From Alistipes sp. (GTDB lineage Bacteria; Bacteroidota; Bacteroidia; Bacteroidales; Rikenellaceae), in contig JAITWC010000176.1 in the NCBI GenBank assembly GCA_031285485.1, forward strand, positions 1-9,562: DNA of 9,562 bases, given 5' to 3'. Made by a program: the position numbers and the translations under genes. Under the pieces are notes generated by a model, which had not been told where the DNA came from, did no database searches, and saw nothing but the letters and a program-made list of their open reading frames with translations. Every line of letters starts with the position of its first letter. The stretch's first letter is position 1. Below are positions 1 to 6,014 of this stretch, piece by piece.

Positions 1-183
1 GGATAAATCTCATACGCGAACACCCCAATCTCGACAACAACTTTTGTGCTTTTTGAAGCATCGACTCTCGTGGTCACTTCCGACCGTTTCCAACGGGTCA
101 CTTTGACCGCTTTTTCCACGCAGAACCAACCTTAACCACAAATACTTAGCCTTATTTATTTCCGTTTTGTGTGAAGGAATCAG

Positions 184-191
184 TATCTTTG
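184..191 (+). promoter_or_regulatory. Bacteroidetes -7 box upstream of mtaB
   Basis: TATCTTTG is an exact match to the Bacteroidetes -7 consensus TAnnTTTG. No good TTTG -33 element sits at the usual spacing; the nearest TTTG (166-169) is only 14 bases upstream. Transcription would begin near 197-199. That leaves about 230 bases before the mtaB start, so the box may drive a long leader or a separate small RNA rather than a simple mRNA start. Confidence 0.5.
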
Positions 192-196
192 CACGG

Positions 197-427
197 TGAA
201 CGCCACACGACGTTCAGCCTCGCCCGAAGTTCGGCAAACGGGCATCGAAGCGGCGGCGCGGGCGTAGTCGATTCTCGCGTAGCGAGCGGCGAGATGAAAG
301 TGCCGAGCACCGCTCGGCGGCAACAATGGGGAAAAGCCGACAGAGGTAACGACCTAATAGCACGATTCACGACTTGCGGAGGCTCCGCAAAGGGCTTTCA
401 ACCGATACACCTTAGATTTATTTACGC
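197..427 (+). ncRNA. Hairpin-rich leader, small RNA or repeat upstream of mtaB
   Basis: This gene-free stretch is dense in perfect short inverted repeats. They are TGAACG/CGTTCA (197-202 and 211-216), GCCCG/CGGGC (222-226 and 239-243), CTCGC-GTA-GCGAG (274-286), GCCGAGC-ACC-GCTCGGC (302-318) and TTGCGGA-GGC-TCCGCAA (374-390). It starts directly after an exact -7 box, so it could be transcribed as a 5' leader of mtaB or as an independent RNA. I compared it by eye with the conserved cores of RNase P RNA, tmRNA, SRP RNA and the cobalamin and TPP riboswitches and found no match. Open frames on both strands (152-370 minus, 171-431 plus) look accidental. The segment around 290-340 could instead be a multi-copy intergenic repeat. 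Bases 1-183 hold the downstream or upstream flank of an unseen neighbour, with no gene that I can support. Confidence 0.35.
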
Positions 428-1669
428 ATGAAAGTAAGTTTCCATACGTTGGGCTGCAAGGTCAACTTCGCCGAGACATCGACCCTGGCGCGCGAATTCG
501 CCGCCGCGGGGTGGGATCGTGCGGGCGGCAGAAACGCCGACGGCGAAGACGACGGCGGAAGCATTCCCGAGGCCGATGTCTACGTTGTGAACACCTGCTC
601 GGTGACCGCCGCGGCCGACAAAAAATGCCGCAACCTCATCGCGCGGCTGCACCGCCGCTCACCCTCGGCGCGGATCGTGGTCACGGGGTGTTACGCCCAG
701 CTCGCACCCGAACGCCTCGCCGCCATTCCCGGCGTCCACCTCGTTGTCGGCAACGATGCCAAAGGCGATCTTCTGCGCAGATTGGAGGGGGAGGTGGCCG
801 GTCATTGCAATTTCTACCCCGCGTGGTCGGCGGGCGACCGAACCCGCTCGTTCCTGAAGGTGCAGGACGGTTGCGACTACAAATGCGCCTACTGCACGAT
901 CCACTACGCCCGCGGTGAGAGCCGCAACATCCCCATCGCCGAAGTTGTGAGCCAGGCCCGCGAGATCGCCGCGAGAGGGGTGAAGGAGGTAGTCGTGACG
1001 GGGGTCAACACGGGCGACTTCGGCCGAACGACGGGCGAGAGTTTCCTCGATCTGCTCCGCGCGCTCGACGGGGTGGAGGGGGTCGAGCGTTACCGCATCT
1101 CGTCGATAGAACCCAACCTGCTCACCGACGAAATAATAGCGTTCTGCGCCGCCTCGCGCGCGTTCCAACCCCACTTCCACATCCCGCTCCAGAGCGGATG
1201 CGACCGGATACTCGGCCTGATGCGCCGACGTTACACCACCGCGAGGTTCGCCGAACGTGTCGTCCGTATCCGCGAAAAGATGCCCGACGCATTCATCGGG
1301 ATAGACGTGATAGTGGGTTTTCCGGGCGAGACGGAGGACGATTTCGAGGCCACGCGCACGTTTCTGGAGCGGGTGCGCCCCTCGCAGCTACACGTTTTCC
1401 CCTACTCCGTGCGGCCGGGGACTCCCGCCGCCACTATGCCCGGCCGTGTGCCGCCGCGCGTCGCCGCCGAAAGGGCCGCCGCGCTCGGTACGCTGAGCGA
1501 GGAGCTGCTGGCGGAGTTCACCGCACGTTTCCGCGGCACCACGGCAGAAGTCCTGTGGGAGGGCGAGCAAAAGGGTGGCGTGATGAGCGGATTCACCGGC
1601 AACTATCTGCGGGTCACCGCGCCTCACGATCCGGCGCTCGTGAACACCATCACTCGGGCCGTCCTTTGA
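428..1669 (+). CDS. mtaB: tRNA t6A37 methylthiotransferase MtaB
   Basis: This radical-SAM methylthiotransferase adds a methylthio group to C2 of N6-threonylcarbamoyladenosine at position 37 of ANN-decoding tRNAs, giving ms2t6A and stabilising codon pairing. The 413-residue length is normal for the family. The N-terminal UPF0004 domain shows the three cysteines of the auxiliary 4Fe-4S cluster: C10 (TLGCKVN), C57 (NTCSVT) and C88 (TGCYAQ). The radical-SAM core carries C149-x3-C153-x2-C156 (CDYKCAYC) followed by ARGESR. The motif HIPLQSGCDRIL and the GFPGETEDDF stretch are also family hallmarks. The last 40 or so residues look like a TRAM RNA-binding domain. The ATG at 428 gives the standard N-terminus (MKVSFHTLGCKVN). 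A Gly/Asp-rich loop at about residues 31-50 is longer than I expect. The TLGCKVN start and CxxxCxYC spacing favour MtaB over MiaB or RimO. Its 3' end overlaps the convergent DUF3109 gene by 20 bp. Confidence 0.93.
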   Translation: MKVSFHTLGCKVNFAETSTLAREFAAAGWDRAGGRNADGEDDGGSIPEADVYVVNTCSVTAAADKKCRNLIARLHRRSPSARIVVTGCYAQLAPERLAAIPGVHLVVGNDAKGDLLRRLEGEVAGHCNFYPAWSAGDRTRSFLKVQDGCDYKCAYCTIHYARGESRNIPIAEVVSQAREIAARGVKEVVVTGVNTGDFGRTTGESFLDLLRALDGVEGVERYRISSIEPNLLTDEIIAFCAASRAFQPHFHIPLQSGCDRILGLMRRRYTTARFAERVVRIREKMPDAFIGIDVIVGFPGETEDDFEATRTFLERVRPSQLHVFPYSVRPGTPAATMPGRVPPRVAAERAAALGTLSEELLAEFTARFRGTTAEVLWEGEQKGGVMSGFTGNYLRVTAPHDPALVNTITRAVL

Positions 1670-2231
1670 GAAGGTATTTTTCGGCGGCTTCGAGGGCCTC
1701 GAAGAATTCCTCGCCGAAACGCCTCACGATAGCCTCGCGCAACATGCGGAACACAGGCACTCCTCGCTCGCGGCCCGACCGTCGCGCCCCCTCGCACACC
1801 GCCCAGCGGTGGTAGTTGAGACCCAGCGAGCCGTCGCCGAAGCGCGCCACCCGGATCGGATAGAGGTGGCACGACACCGGCTTGCGAAACGCCGTCCGCC
1901 CCCCGGCCCACGCTTTTTCTATCGCGCAGAGCGTCACACCGTCGCTATTGTAAGAGTACGCGCACTCTGCGACGCCGACGAGGGGGGTGACGAGATCGCC
2001 GTCGGAGTCGATCACCGCAAAACCCTGCCGCTCTACCTCCGCAATCCCCTCGGGAGTCATGAAGGGCCGGAAGGATGCCCACTCCCCGGCCAGCACCCGC
2101 GCCTCGTCGGTCTCAAGCGGAGCCCCGGAGTTACCCTCCACGCAGCAGATGCCGCGGCACGCCGACAGGTCGCAAAGAAACTTCTCCGTCAGGATGTCGG
2201 TGCTGACAATTACGCCGTCTACTTCTATCAT
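1650..2231 (-). CDS. DUF3109 family cysteine-rich protein
   Basis: This 193-residue protein belongs to the DUF3109 family, common in Bacteroidetes and of unknown function. The family resembles YkgJ-type proteins suspected of binding zinc or an iron-sulfur cluster. Visible cysteines are C20, C25, C29 and C30 (CDLSACRGICC), C90, C102 (LCAIEKA), C121 (VSCHLYPIR) and C146, a plausible metal-ligand set. Family hallmarks are GAPLE near residue 37, PFMTPEGI near 57, DSDGDL near 76 and LNYHRW near 138. I chose the ATG whose codon occupies 2229-2231, because MIEVDGVIVSTDIL matches the usual N-terminus; an in-frame ATG 21 bases upstream (2250-2252) would add seven unlikely residues. It lies 70 bp downstream of gmk-nadD on the same strand, with no terminator or -7 box visible between them, so it may be co-transcribed. 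A metal-binding role is inference from cysteine spacing. Confidence 0.85.
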   Translation of the reverse strand: MIEVDGVIVSTDILTEKFLCDLSACRGICCVEGNSGAPLETDEARVLAGEWASFRPFMTPEGIAEVERQGFAVIDSDGDLVTPLVGVAECAYSYNSDGVTLCAIEKAWAGGRTAFRKPVSCHLYPIRVARFGDGSLGLNYHRWAVCEGARRSGRERGVPVFRMLREAIVRRFGEEFFEALEAAEKYLLKGRPE

Positions 2232-2301
2232 GGGTGCGCGCCGCACGGGCAATTAGCAGGTGAGTCGTTGCGATACATAGTGTCTGTGAAGTGATTTAAC
2301 C

Positions 2302-3522
2302 TTATGGGTTGATTAAGTCGGTGTTGCGATACGAGAGAATATCGTCGATCATGGAGAGGTAACCGGCGGCCTCGGTGCTCCAGGGCGAAAGTTCACGCAC
2401 ACGCGCGAAGTCGTTGGCCGCGTCGCCGAACCGTCCGGCCCGGTAGTGTTCGCGCCCGGAGTCGAGCAGCGCACGTATCCGGGTGGAGGAGATATCCAGT
2501 AAAGGGGCGTCTTCCAACACCTCGACCCCGGCGGGATACTTTGCGCGGTCGTCGCCCGGACGGGGATACACATACACGGGATAGTGCCCGAGAATCCGGT
2601 CGGCCTCCCGCCAGCGGGCCAGCCCGGCGGCGTTGTCGCCCCCGAGCAGGATCGAGAACCGTTTGCCGGGCATGAGCGCCGAAAGGTGCCGCAGCGTGTC
2701 GATGGTGTAGGATGGCCGCGGCAGGGTCATCTCCACCGCCGACGCCTGAATAGCCCACGGATGGCGCGACGCGGCGGCCGCCAGCTGCGCCGCCTCGAAC
2801 CGCTCCAGCTCCGGCGCCAGCCCGTCGGCCTCCTTGGAAGGATTTTGCGGCGACACCACCATCACCACCACATCGGCCAGCCCCCGGTCGACGGCCCACT
2901 CGGCGACAGCGACGTGGCCCCGGTGCACCGGGTTGAACGACCCGAAGTAGAGCATCACCCGCCCGGCGATGAAAGGCGCCACGATGCGCGACGCCTCGTC
3001 GACGGCCCGCGCGAGATCGTCGTTGACTATGATGTGGTCGAACTCGCCGGCGCGTTCGGTCTCGGCGGCGGCCTTGGCCAGCCGGCGCTCGATGTTCTCG
3101 GGCGAGTCGGTGCCGCGCCCCTCCAAACGGCGGCGCAGCTCCCCGGACGAGGGGGCCATCACGAAGAACGACAGCGCGTCGTCGCCGAATATCCCCTTGA
3201 GGCGAACGCCGCCCACCACGTCGACGTCGAACGCGCACACGCCGCCACGCTCCCGGATCGCCTCCACCTCGCCGCGCAGCGTGCCGTAACAGGTGCCGGG
3301 ATAGACCTCCTCCCACTCCACGAACGCCCCTTCGTCCGCCAGCCGGCGAAACTCCTCCGGCGTCACGAAGCGGTAGTCGCGGCCGTCGACCTCGCTGCCG
3401 CGGGGTGCGCGCGAAGTGGCGGACACCGAGAATTCGATCTGCGGGAACCGCGCCATCAGCTCCCGCACGATCGTGGTCTTGCCCGACCCGCTCGGCGCCG
3501 AAAATATCAACAAATTTCCCAT
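2302..3522 (-). CDS. gmk-nadD: Guanylate kinase-NadD fusion with TPR-like tail
   Basis: One uninterrupted 406-codon frame holds two enzymes that are normally separate. Residues 1-188 are guanylate kinase (GMP + ATP to GDP + ADP): P-loop SAPSGSGKTT at 8-17, then VSATSRAPRGSEVDGRDY near 33-50 and the lid-type RRLEGRGTDSPENIERRL region near 131-148. Residues 190-350 are nicotinate-mononucleotide adenylyltransferase (NaMN + ATP to deamido-NAD): GSFNPVHRGH at 194-203 with the HxGH nucleotidyl-transfer motif, SYTIDTLRHL at 271-280, and ISSTRIR at 344-350. There is no linker: M190, which resembles a native NadD start, follows IAGRV directly. After ISSTRIR the usual NadD end is replaced by a roughly 50-residue segment with TPR-like spacing (HYRAGRFGDAANDF, then LSPWSTEAAGYL) ending in LINP. 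In other Bacteroidales gmk and nadD are adjacent genes after yicC, so fusion is a plausible derived state. A sequencing frameshift near 2955 is the main alternative. Confidence 0.9.
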   Translation of the reverse strand: MGNLLIFSAPSGSGKTTIVRELMARFPQIEFSVSATSRAPRGSEVDGRDYRFVTPEEFRRLADEGAFVEWEEVYPGTCYGTLRGEVEAIRERGGVCAFDVDVVGGVRLKGIFGDDALSFFVMAPSSGELRRRLEGRGTDSPENIERRLAKAAAETERAGEFDHIIVNDDLARAVDEASRIVAPFIAGRVMLYFGSFNPVHRGHVAVAEWAVDRGLADVVVMVVSPQNPSKEADGLAPELERFEAAQLAAAASRHPWAIQASAVEMTLPRPSYTIDTLRHLSALMPGKRFSILLGGDNAAGLARWREADRILGHYPVYVYPRPGDDRAKYPAGVEVLEDAPLLDISSTRIRALLDSGREHYRAGRFGDAANDFARVRELSPWSTEAAGYLSMIDDILSYRNTDLINP

Positions 3523-3588
3523 TTTTTACAGTTATGAGCCGTGTGTTTCAATCAATAAACCGTTGTGCGCCGAGCGTCGGCAGTGCCG

Positions 3589-3900
3589 GGGACGCGGAAA
3601 AAAGTTTTTCCGCCGCGCCGCAACTTGCGGGAACACGGAAAAAAATTTTTCCGCTGCGCCGCAACCCGCGGGAACAGAGAAAAAAGTTTTTCCGCTGCAC
3701 CGCAACCCGCGGGAACAGAGAAAAAAGTTTTTCCGCTGCACCGCAACCCGCGGGAACAGAGAAAAAAGTTTTTCTGCCGTGCCGCAACCTGCGGGAACGC
3801 GGAAAAAAGTTTTTCCGCTGCGCTGCAACCTGCGGGGACAGAAAAAAAGTTTTTTCCGCCCCGCCGACACCGCCGGGAGCGCGGCGAAATCTTTTTAACG
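3589..3900. repeat. 41-bp tandem repeat array between yicC and gmk
   Basis: Seven complete 41-bp units start at 3589, 3630, 3671, 3712, 3753, 3794 and 3835, and a degenerate eighth starts at 3876. The units starting at 3671 and 3712 are identical; the others differ by a few substitutions and no length changes. Each unit contains an A-run/T-run dyad (best copies read CGGAAAAAAGTTTTTCCG) and a GC dyad with a 3-nt loop (for example CCGCA-ACC-TGCGG). The array fills most of the 437-bp gap between yicC and gmk-nadD and would be transcribed if those genes share an mRNA. Units abut without unique spacers, so this is not a CRISPR. The rest of the gap holds a small dyad GCCGA-GCG-TCGGC at 3569-3581 and the palindrome at 3942-3959. 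Function is unknown; attenuation, RNA processing or protein binding are possible. Confidence 0.95.
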
Positions 3901-3941
3901 CCTTGGGCCGGGACGCGCTCCCCGCCCCGAGGCCCGTTACC

Positions 3942-3959
3942 CGCGGCCCGCGGGCCGCG
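3942..3959. other. 18-bp perfect palindrome abutting the yicC stop
   Basis: CGCGGCCCGCGGGCCGCG is its own reverse complement and ends immediately next to the yicC stop codon (3960-3962). In the yicC transcript it could fold into a stem of about 7 bp with a 4-nt loop. No T-run follows on the minus strand, so it is not a classical intrinsic terminator. It may protect the mRNA 3' end or weaken read-through into the repeat array. Confidence 0.5.
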
Positions 3960-4838
3960 TCAAAGTATGTTGAGGAGCTGCTCCTTGATCTTTTCGAGTT
4001 CGTCCTTCATCCGCACGACGAGTTTCTGGATGTCGGCGTCGTTGGCCTTCGAGCCGAGGGTGTTGATCTCGCGCCCCATCTCCTGGGCGATGAACCCCAG
4101 CTTGCGTCCGGCGCCCTGTTCGCCCGCGGTCTCGCGGAAGTAGTCGAGGTGTTTGGCAAGGCGCACCTTCTCCTCGGTGACGTCGAGCTTCTCGACCCAG
4201 AACACTATCTCCTGCTCCAGCCGGTTGGCGTCGACGGCCACACCGGCCGCGGCGACGTTCTCCATGATGCGCGCCCTGACCGCCGGCACGCGCGCCGTCT
4301 CGAAAGGTTCGACCTCCGACAGCAGCCCGCCGATGGTCGCGACGCGGCACATCACGTCGTCGAGCAGTATCTTCCCCTCGCCCTCGCGAAAGGCGTCGAG
4401 GGCGTCCAGCGCCGCGCCCGCGGCACCGAGCAGCGCCGCACGCTCCGCGTCGGGCACATCGCCGGACGTCTCGGCCGACACCATCACGTCGGGCAGACGC
4501 AGGATCGACGCCACGAACAAGGTCTCCGTTCCCGACGGCATGCCCGATTCGCGTACGACCTCCCTGATCTGTCGCCAGTAGTCGCCGACGAGCGCGGAGT
4601 CGATGCGCGCCGCGCCGGCCGACGACGAATCCTCGACGTTGACGTACACGTCGGCCTTGCCGCGACCGACCCTCGCCGCCGCCAGCGAACGCACCTCGTG
4701 CTCCACCGACCGGTACGCCGGGGGCATCTTGACGTTGAGGTCGAGCTGCTTGCTGTTGAGCGTCCGCACCTCGACGGTGATCAGTCCGGTACCCGCCGGA
4801 GCGGTGGCACGGCCGTAGCCGGTCATCGATTTTATCAT
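3960..4838 (-). CDS. yicC: YicC/YloC family endoribonuclease
   Basis: This 292-residue protein is a full-length YicC/YloC family member, a cytoplasmic RNA-binding endoribonuclease family linked in E. coli to small-RNA decay. The N-terminus MIKSMTGYGRA is the family signature and fixes the start at the ATG whose codon occupies 4836-4838; the frame remains open far upstream through serC, but that part is antisense shadow. Residues 24-40 (VRTLNSKQLDLNVKMPP) match the conserved N-terminal domain. The C-terminal domain (DUF1732) shows EQEI near 208, DVTEEKVRLAKHLDYF at 219-234 and the strongly conserved run from GRKLGFIAQEM (244) through REINTLGSKANDADI (256-270). A minus-strand -7 box lies 25 bp upstream. 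The partnership with gmk downstream is common across bacteria, but here a repeat array separates the two. The RNase role is family knowledge, not shown by this sequence. Confidence 0.93.
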   Translation of the reverse strand: MIKSMTGYGRATAPAGTGLITVEVRTLNSKQLDLNVKMPPAYRSVEHEVRSLAAARVGRGKADVYVNVEDSSSAGAARIDSALVGDYWRQIREVVRESGMPSGTETLFVASILRLPDVMVSAETSGDVPDAERAALLGAAGAALDALDAFREGEGKILLDDVMCRVATIGGLLSEVEPFETARVPAVRARIMENVAAAGVAVDANRLEQEIVFWVEKLDVTEEKVRLAKHLDYFRETAGEQGAGRKLGFIAQEMGREINTLGSKANDADIQKLVVRMKDELEKIKEQLLNIL

Positions 4839-4862
4839 GGCGACAATAATTATTAGAGTACG

Positions 4863-4870
4863 CAAAGGTA
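4863..4870 (-). promoter_or_regulatory. -7 box of the yicC promoter
   Basis: On the minus strand these bases read TACCTTTG, an exact TAnnTTTG match. Transcription would start near 4856, giving yicC a leader of about 18 bases. I see no TTTG -33 element at the expected place, which falls on the serC -7 box. Confidence 0.65.
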
Positions 4871-4888
4871 CGGAAAAATTTTTATTCG

Positions 4889-4896
4889 TATATTTG
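4889..4896 (+). promoter_or_regulatory. -7 box of the serC-serA promoter
   Basis: TATATTTG is an exact TAnnTTTG match, placing the transcript start near 4903 and leaving about 29 bases before the serC ATG. Only 18 bp (4871-4888, AT-rich in the middle) separate it from the opposing yicC -7 box. No clear -33 TTTG is visible. Confidence 0.65.
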
Positions 4897-4931
4897 TGCC
4901 TCGTAACGGAAACATAATCACTCATCGAACA

Positions 4932-6014
4932 ATGGTAAAATATAACTTCAATGCCGGGCCATGTGTGCTGCCCCGCCCGGCGATCGAGGCTGCGATCGAC
5001 GCGATACGCGACTTCGACGGCACGGGAATAGGTGTTCTGGAGATTTCGCACCGCACCCCGGGTTGGGAGCGCGTGATGGCCGAAACCGAACAGCTTTGGC
5101 GCGACCTTCTGGGTATTCCCGACGACTACGCCGTGCTGTTCCTCGGCGGCGGCGCCTCCACCCAGTTCTTCGAAGTGCCCGCAAACCTGCTGAAAAAGAA
5201 GGCCGCCTATCTTCAGACCGGTGTGTGGGCGAAAAAGGCGATCAAGGAGGCTAAGTTTTACGGCGAAGTGGAAGTGGTGGCTTCGAGCGAGGACAAGAAC
5301 TACACCTACGTTCCCAAAGGCTACACCATCCCGGCCGACGCCGACTATTTCCACATCACGACCAACAACACCATCTACGGCACCGAGATACACACCGACA
5401 TCTCGTCGCCCGTGACCCTTGTGGCCGACATGTCGTCCGACATCATGTCGCGTCCGGTGGACGTGCGCAAGTACGGTCTGATCTACGGCGGCGCGCAGAA
5501 GAACGTCGGCCCTGCGGGGGTGGCATTCGTCATCGTGCGCAAGGATCTGCTCGGCTCGTCGGGGCGTCCGCTGCCGACGATGGTGAACTATTCGACATTT
5601 ATCGGCGCCGAGGCTCGCGACAACTCGATGTTCAACACTCCGCCCGTGTTCCCGATCTACGTCATGTACCAGACGCTGAAGTGGGTGAAATCCCTGGGCG
5701 GTGTCGAGGCGATGTACAAAATAAACAGACAGAAGGCCGACATGCTCTACGGCGAGATCGACCGCAACCCGTTGTTCACCGGTACGGCTGTGCCCGAAGA
5801 CCGCTCGATAATGAACGTCTGTTTCGTGATGGCGCCGGGCCACGAGGCTCTTGAGGGCGAATTCATGAACTTCGCCAAAGAACGCGGCATGGTCGGCATC
5901 AAGGGCCACCGTTCCGTTGGCGGTTTCCGCGCGTCGATCTACAACGCATGTCCGGTCGAGGCTGTCGAGGCACTCGTGAAATGTATGCAGGACTTTGAAA
6001 GCTCGAAGAAATGA
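4932..6014 (+). CDS. serC: Phosphoserine aminotransferase
   Basis: This PLP-dependent class V aminotransferase converts 3-phosphohydroxypyruvate plus glutamate to 3-phosphoserine plus 2-oxoglutarate; the family also serves pyridoxal phosphate synthesis in some bacteria. It has 360 residues, a standard length. Family features are NFNAGPCVLP at 5-14, LEISHRTPGW at 36-45, the cofactor-phosphate loop GGGASTQF at 72-79, ADMSSDIMSRP near 165-175 and the Schiff-base lysine K190 in GAQKNVGPAG. The C-terminal GHRSVGGFRASIYNA (325-339) is also typical. I chose the ATG at 4932 because it gives the canonical MVKYNFNAGP; an in-frame alternative start at 4896 falls on the last base of the -7 box and could not be transcribed from that promoter. 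The stop overlaps the serA start (ATGA at 6011-6014), which suggests translational coupling. Confidence 0.96.
   Translation: MVKYNFNAGPCVLPRPAIEAAIDAIRDFDGTGIGVLEISHRTPGWERVMAETEQLWRDLLGIPDDYAVLFLGGGASTQFFEVPANLLKKKAAYLQTGVWAKKAIKEAKFYGEVEVVASSEDKNYTYVPKGYTIPADADYFHITTNNTIYGTEIHTDISSPVTLVADMSSDIMSRPVDVRKYGLIYGGAQKNVGPAGVAFVIVRKDLLGSSGRPLPTMVNYSTFIGAEARDNSMFNTPPVFPIYVMYQTLKWVKSLGGVEAMYKINRQKADMLYGEIDRNPLFTGTAVPEDRSIMNVCFVMAPGHEALEGEFMNFAKERGMVGIKGHRSVGGFRASIYNACPVEAVEALVKCMQDFESSKK

Noticed and set aside
413..420. TAGATTTA as the main mtaB promoter
   Set aside because: It has one mismatch to TAnnTTTG and would place the transcript start at the ATG itself, so it is less likely than the exact box at 184-191.
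197..427. Known riboswitch or housekeeping RNA (RNase P, tmRNA, SRP, cobalamin, TPP)
   Set aside because: The conserved core sequences of these families that I could check by eye are missing.
171..431. Plus-strand 86-codon frame and the opposing 72-codon frame before mtaB
   Set aside because: Both cover the hairpin-rich stretch, the plus frame would start upstream of the -7 box, and neither resembles a protein family. They are better explained as RNA or repeat sequence.
2232..2301. Separate promoter or terminator between gmk-nadD and DUF3109
   Set aside because: No TAnnTTTG box and no stem with a T-run was found on the minus strand.
3589..3900. CRISPR array
   Set aside because: Whole 41-bp units abut with no unique spacers, and no cas gene is nearby.
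3405..4856. Long plus-strand open frame (and several shorter ones at 3416-3898, 3565-4143, 3532-3870 and 3548-3787) through the repeat array
   Set aside because: They are produced by the stop-free 41-bp unit and by antisense of yicC and gmk; they have no family resemblance and no plausible start context.
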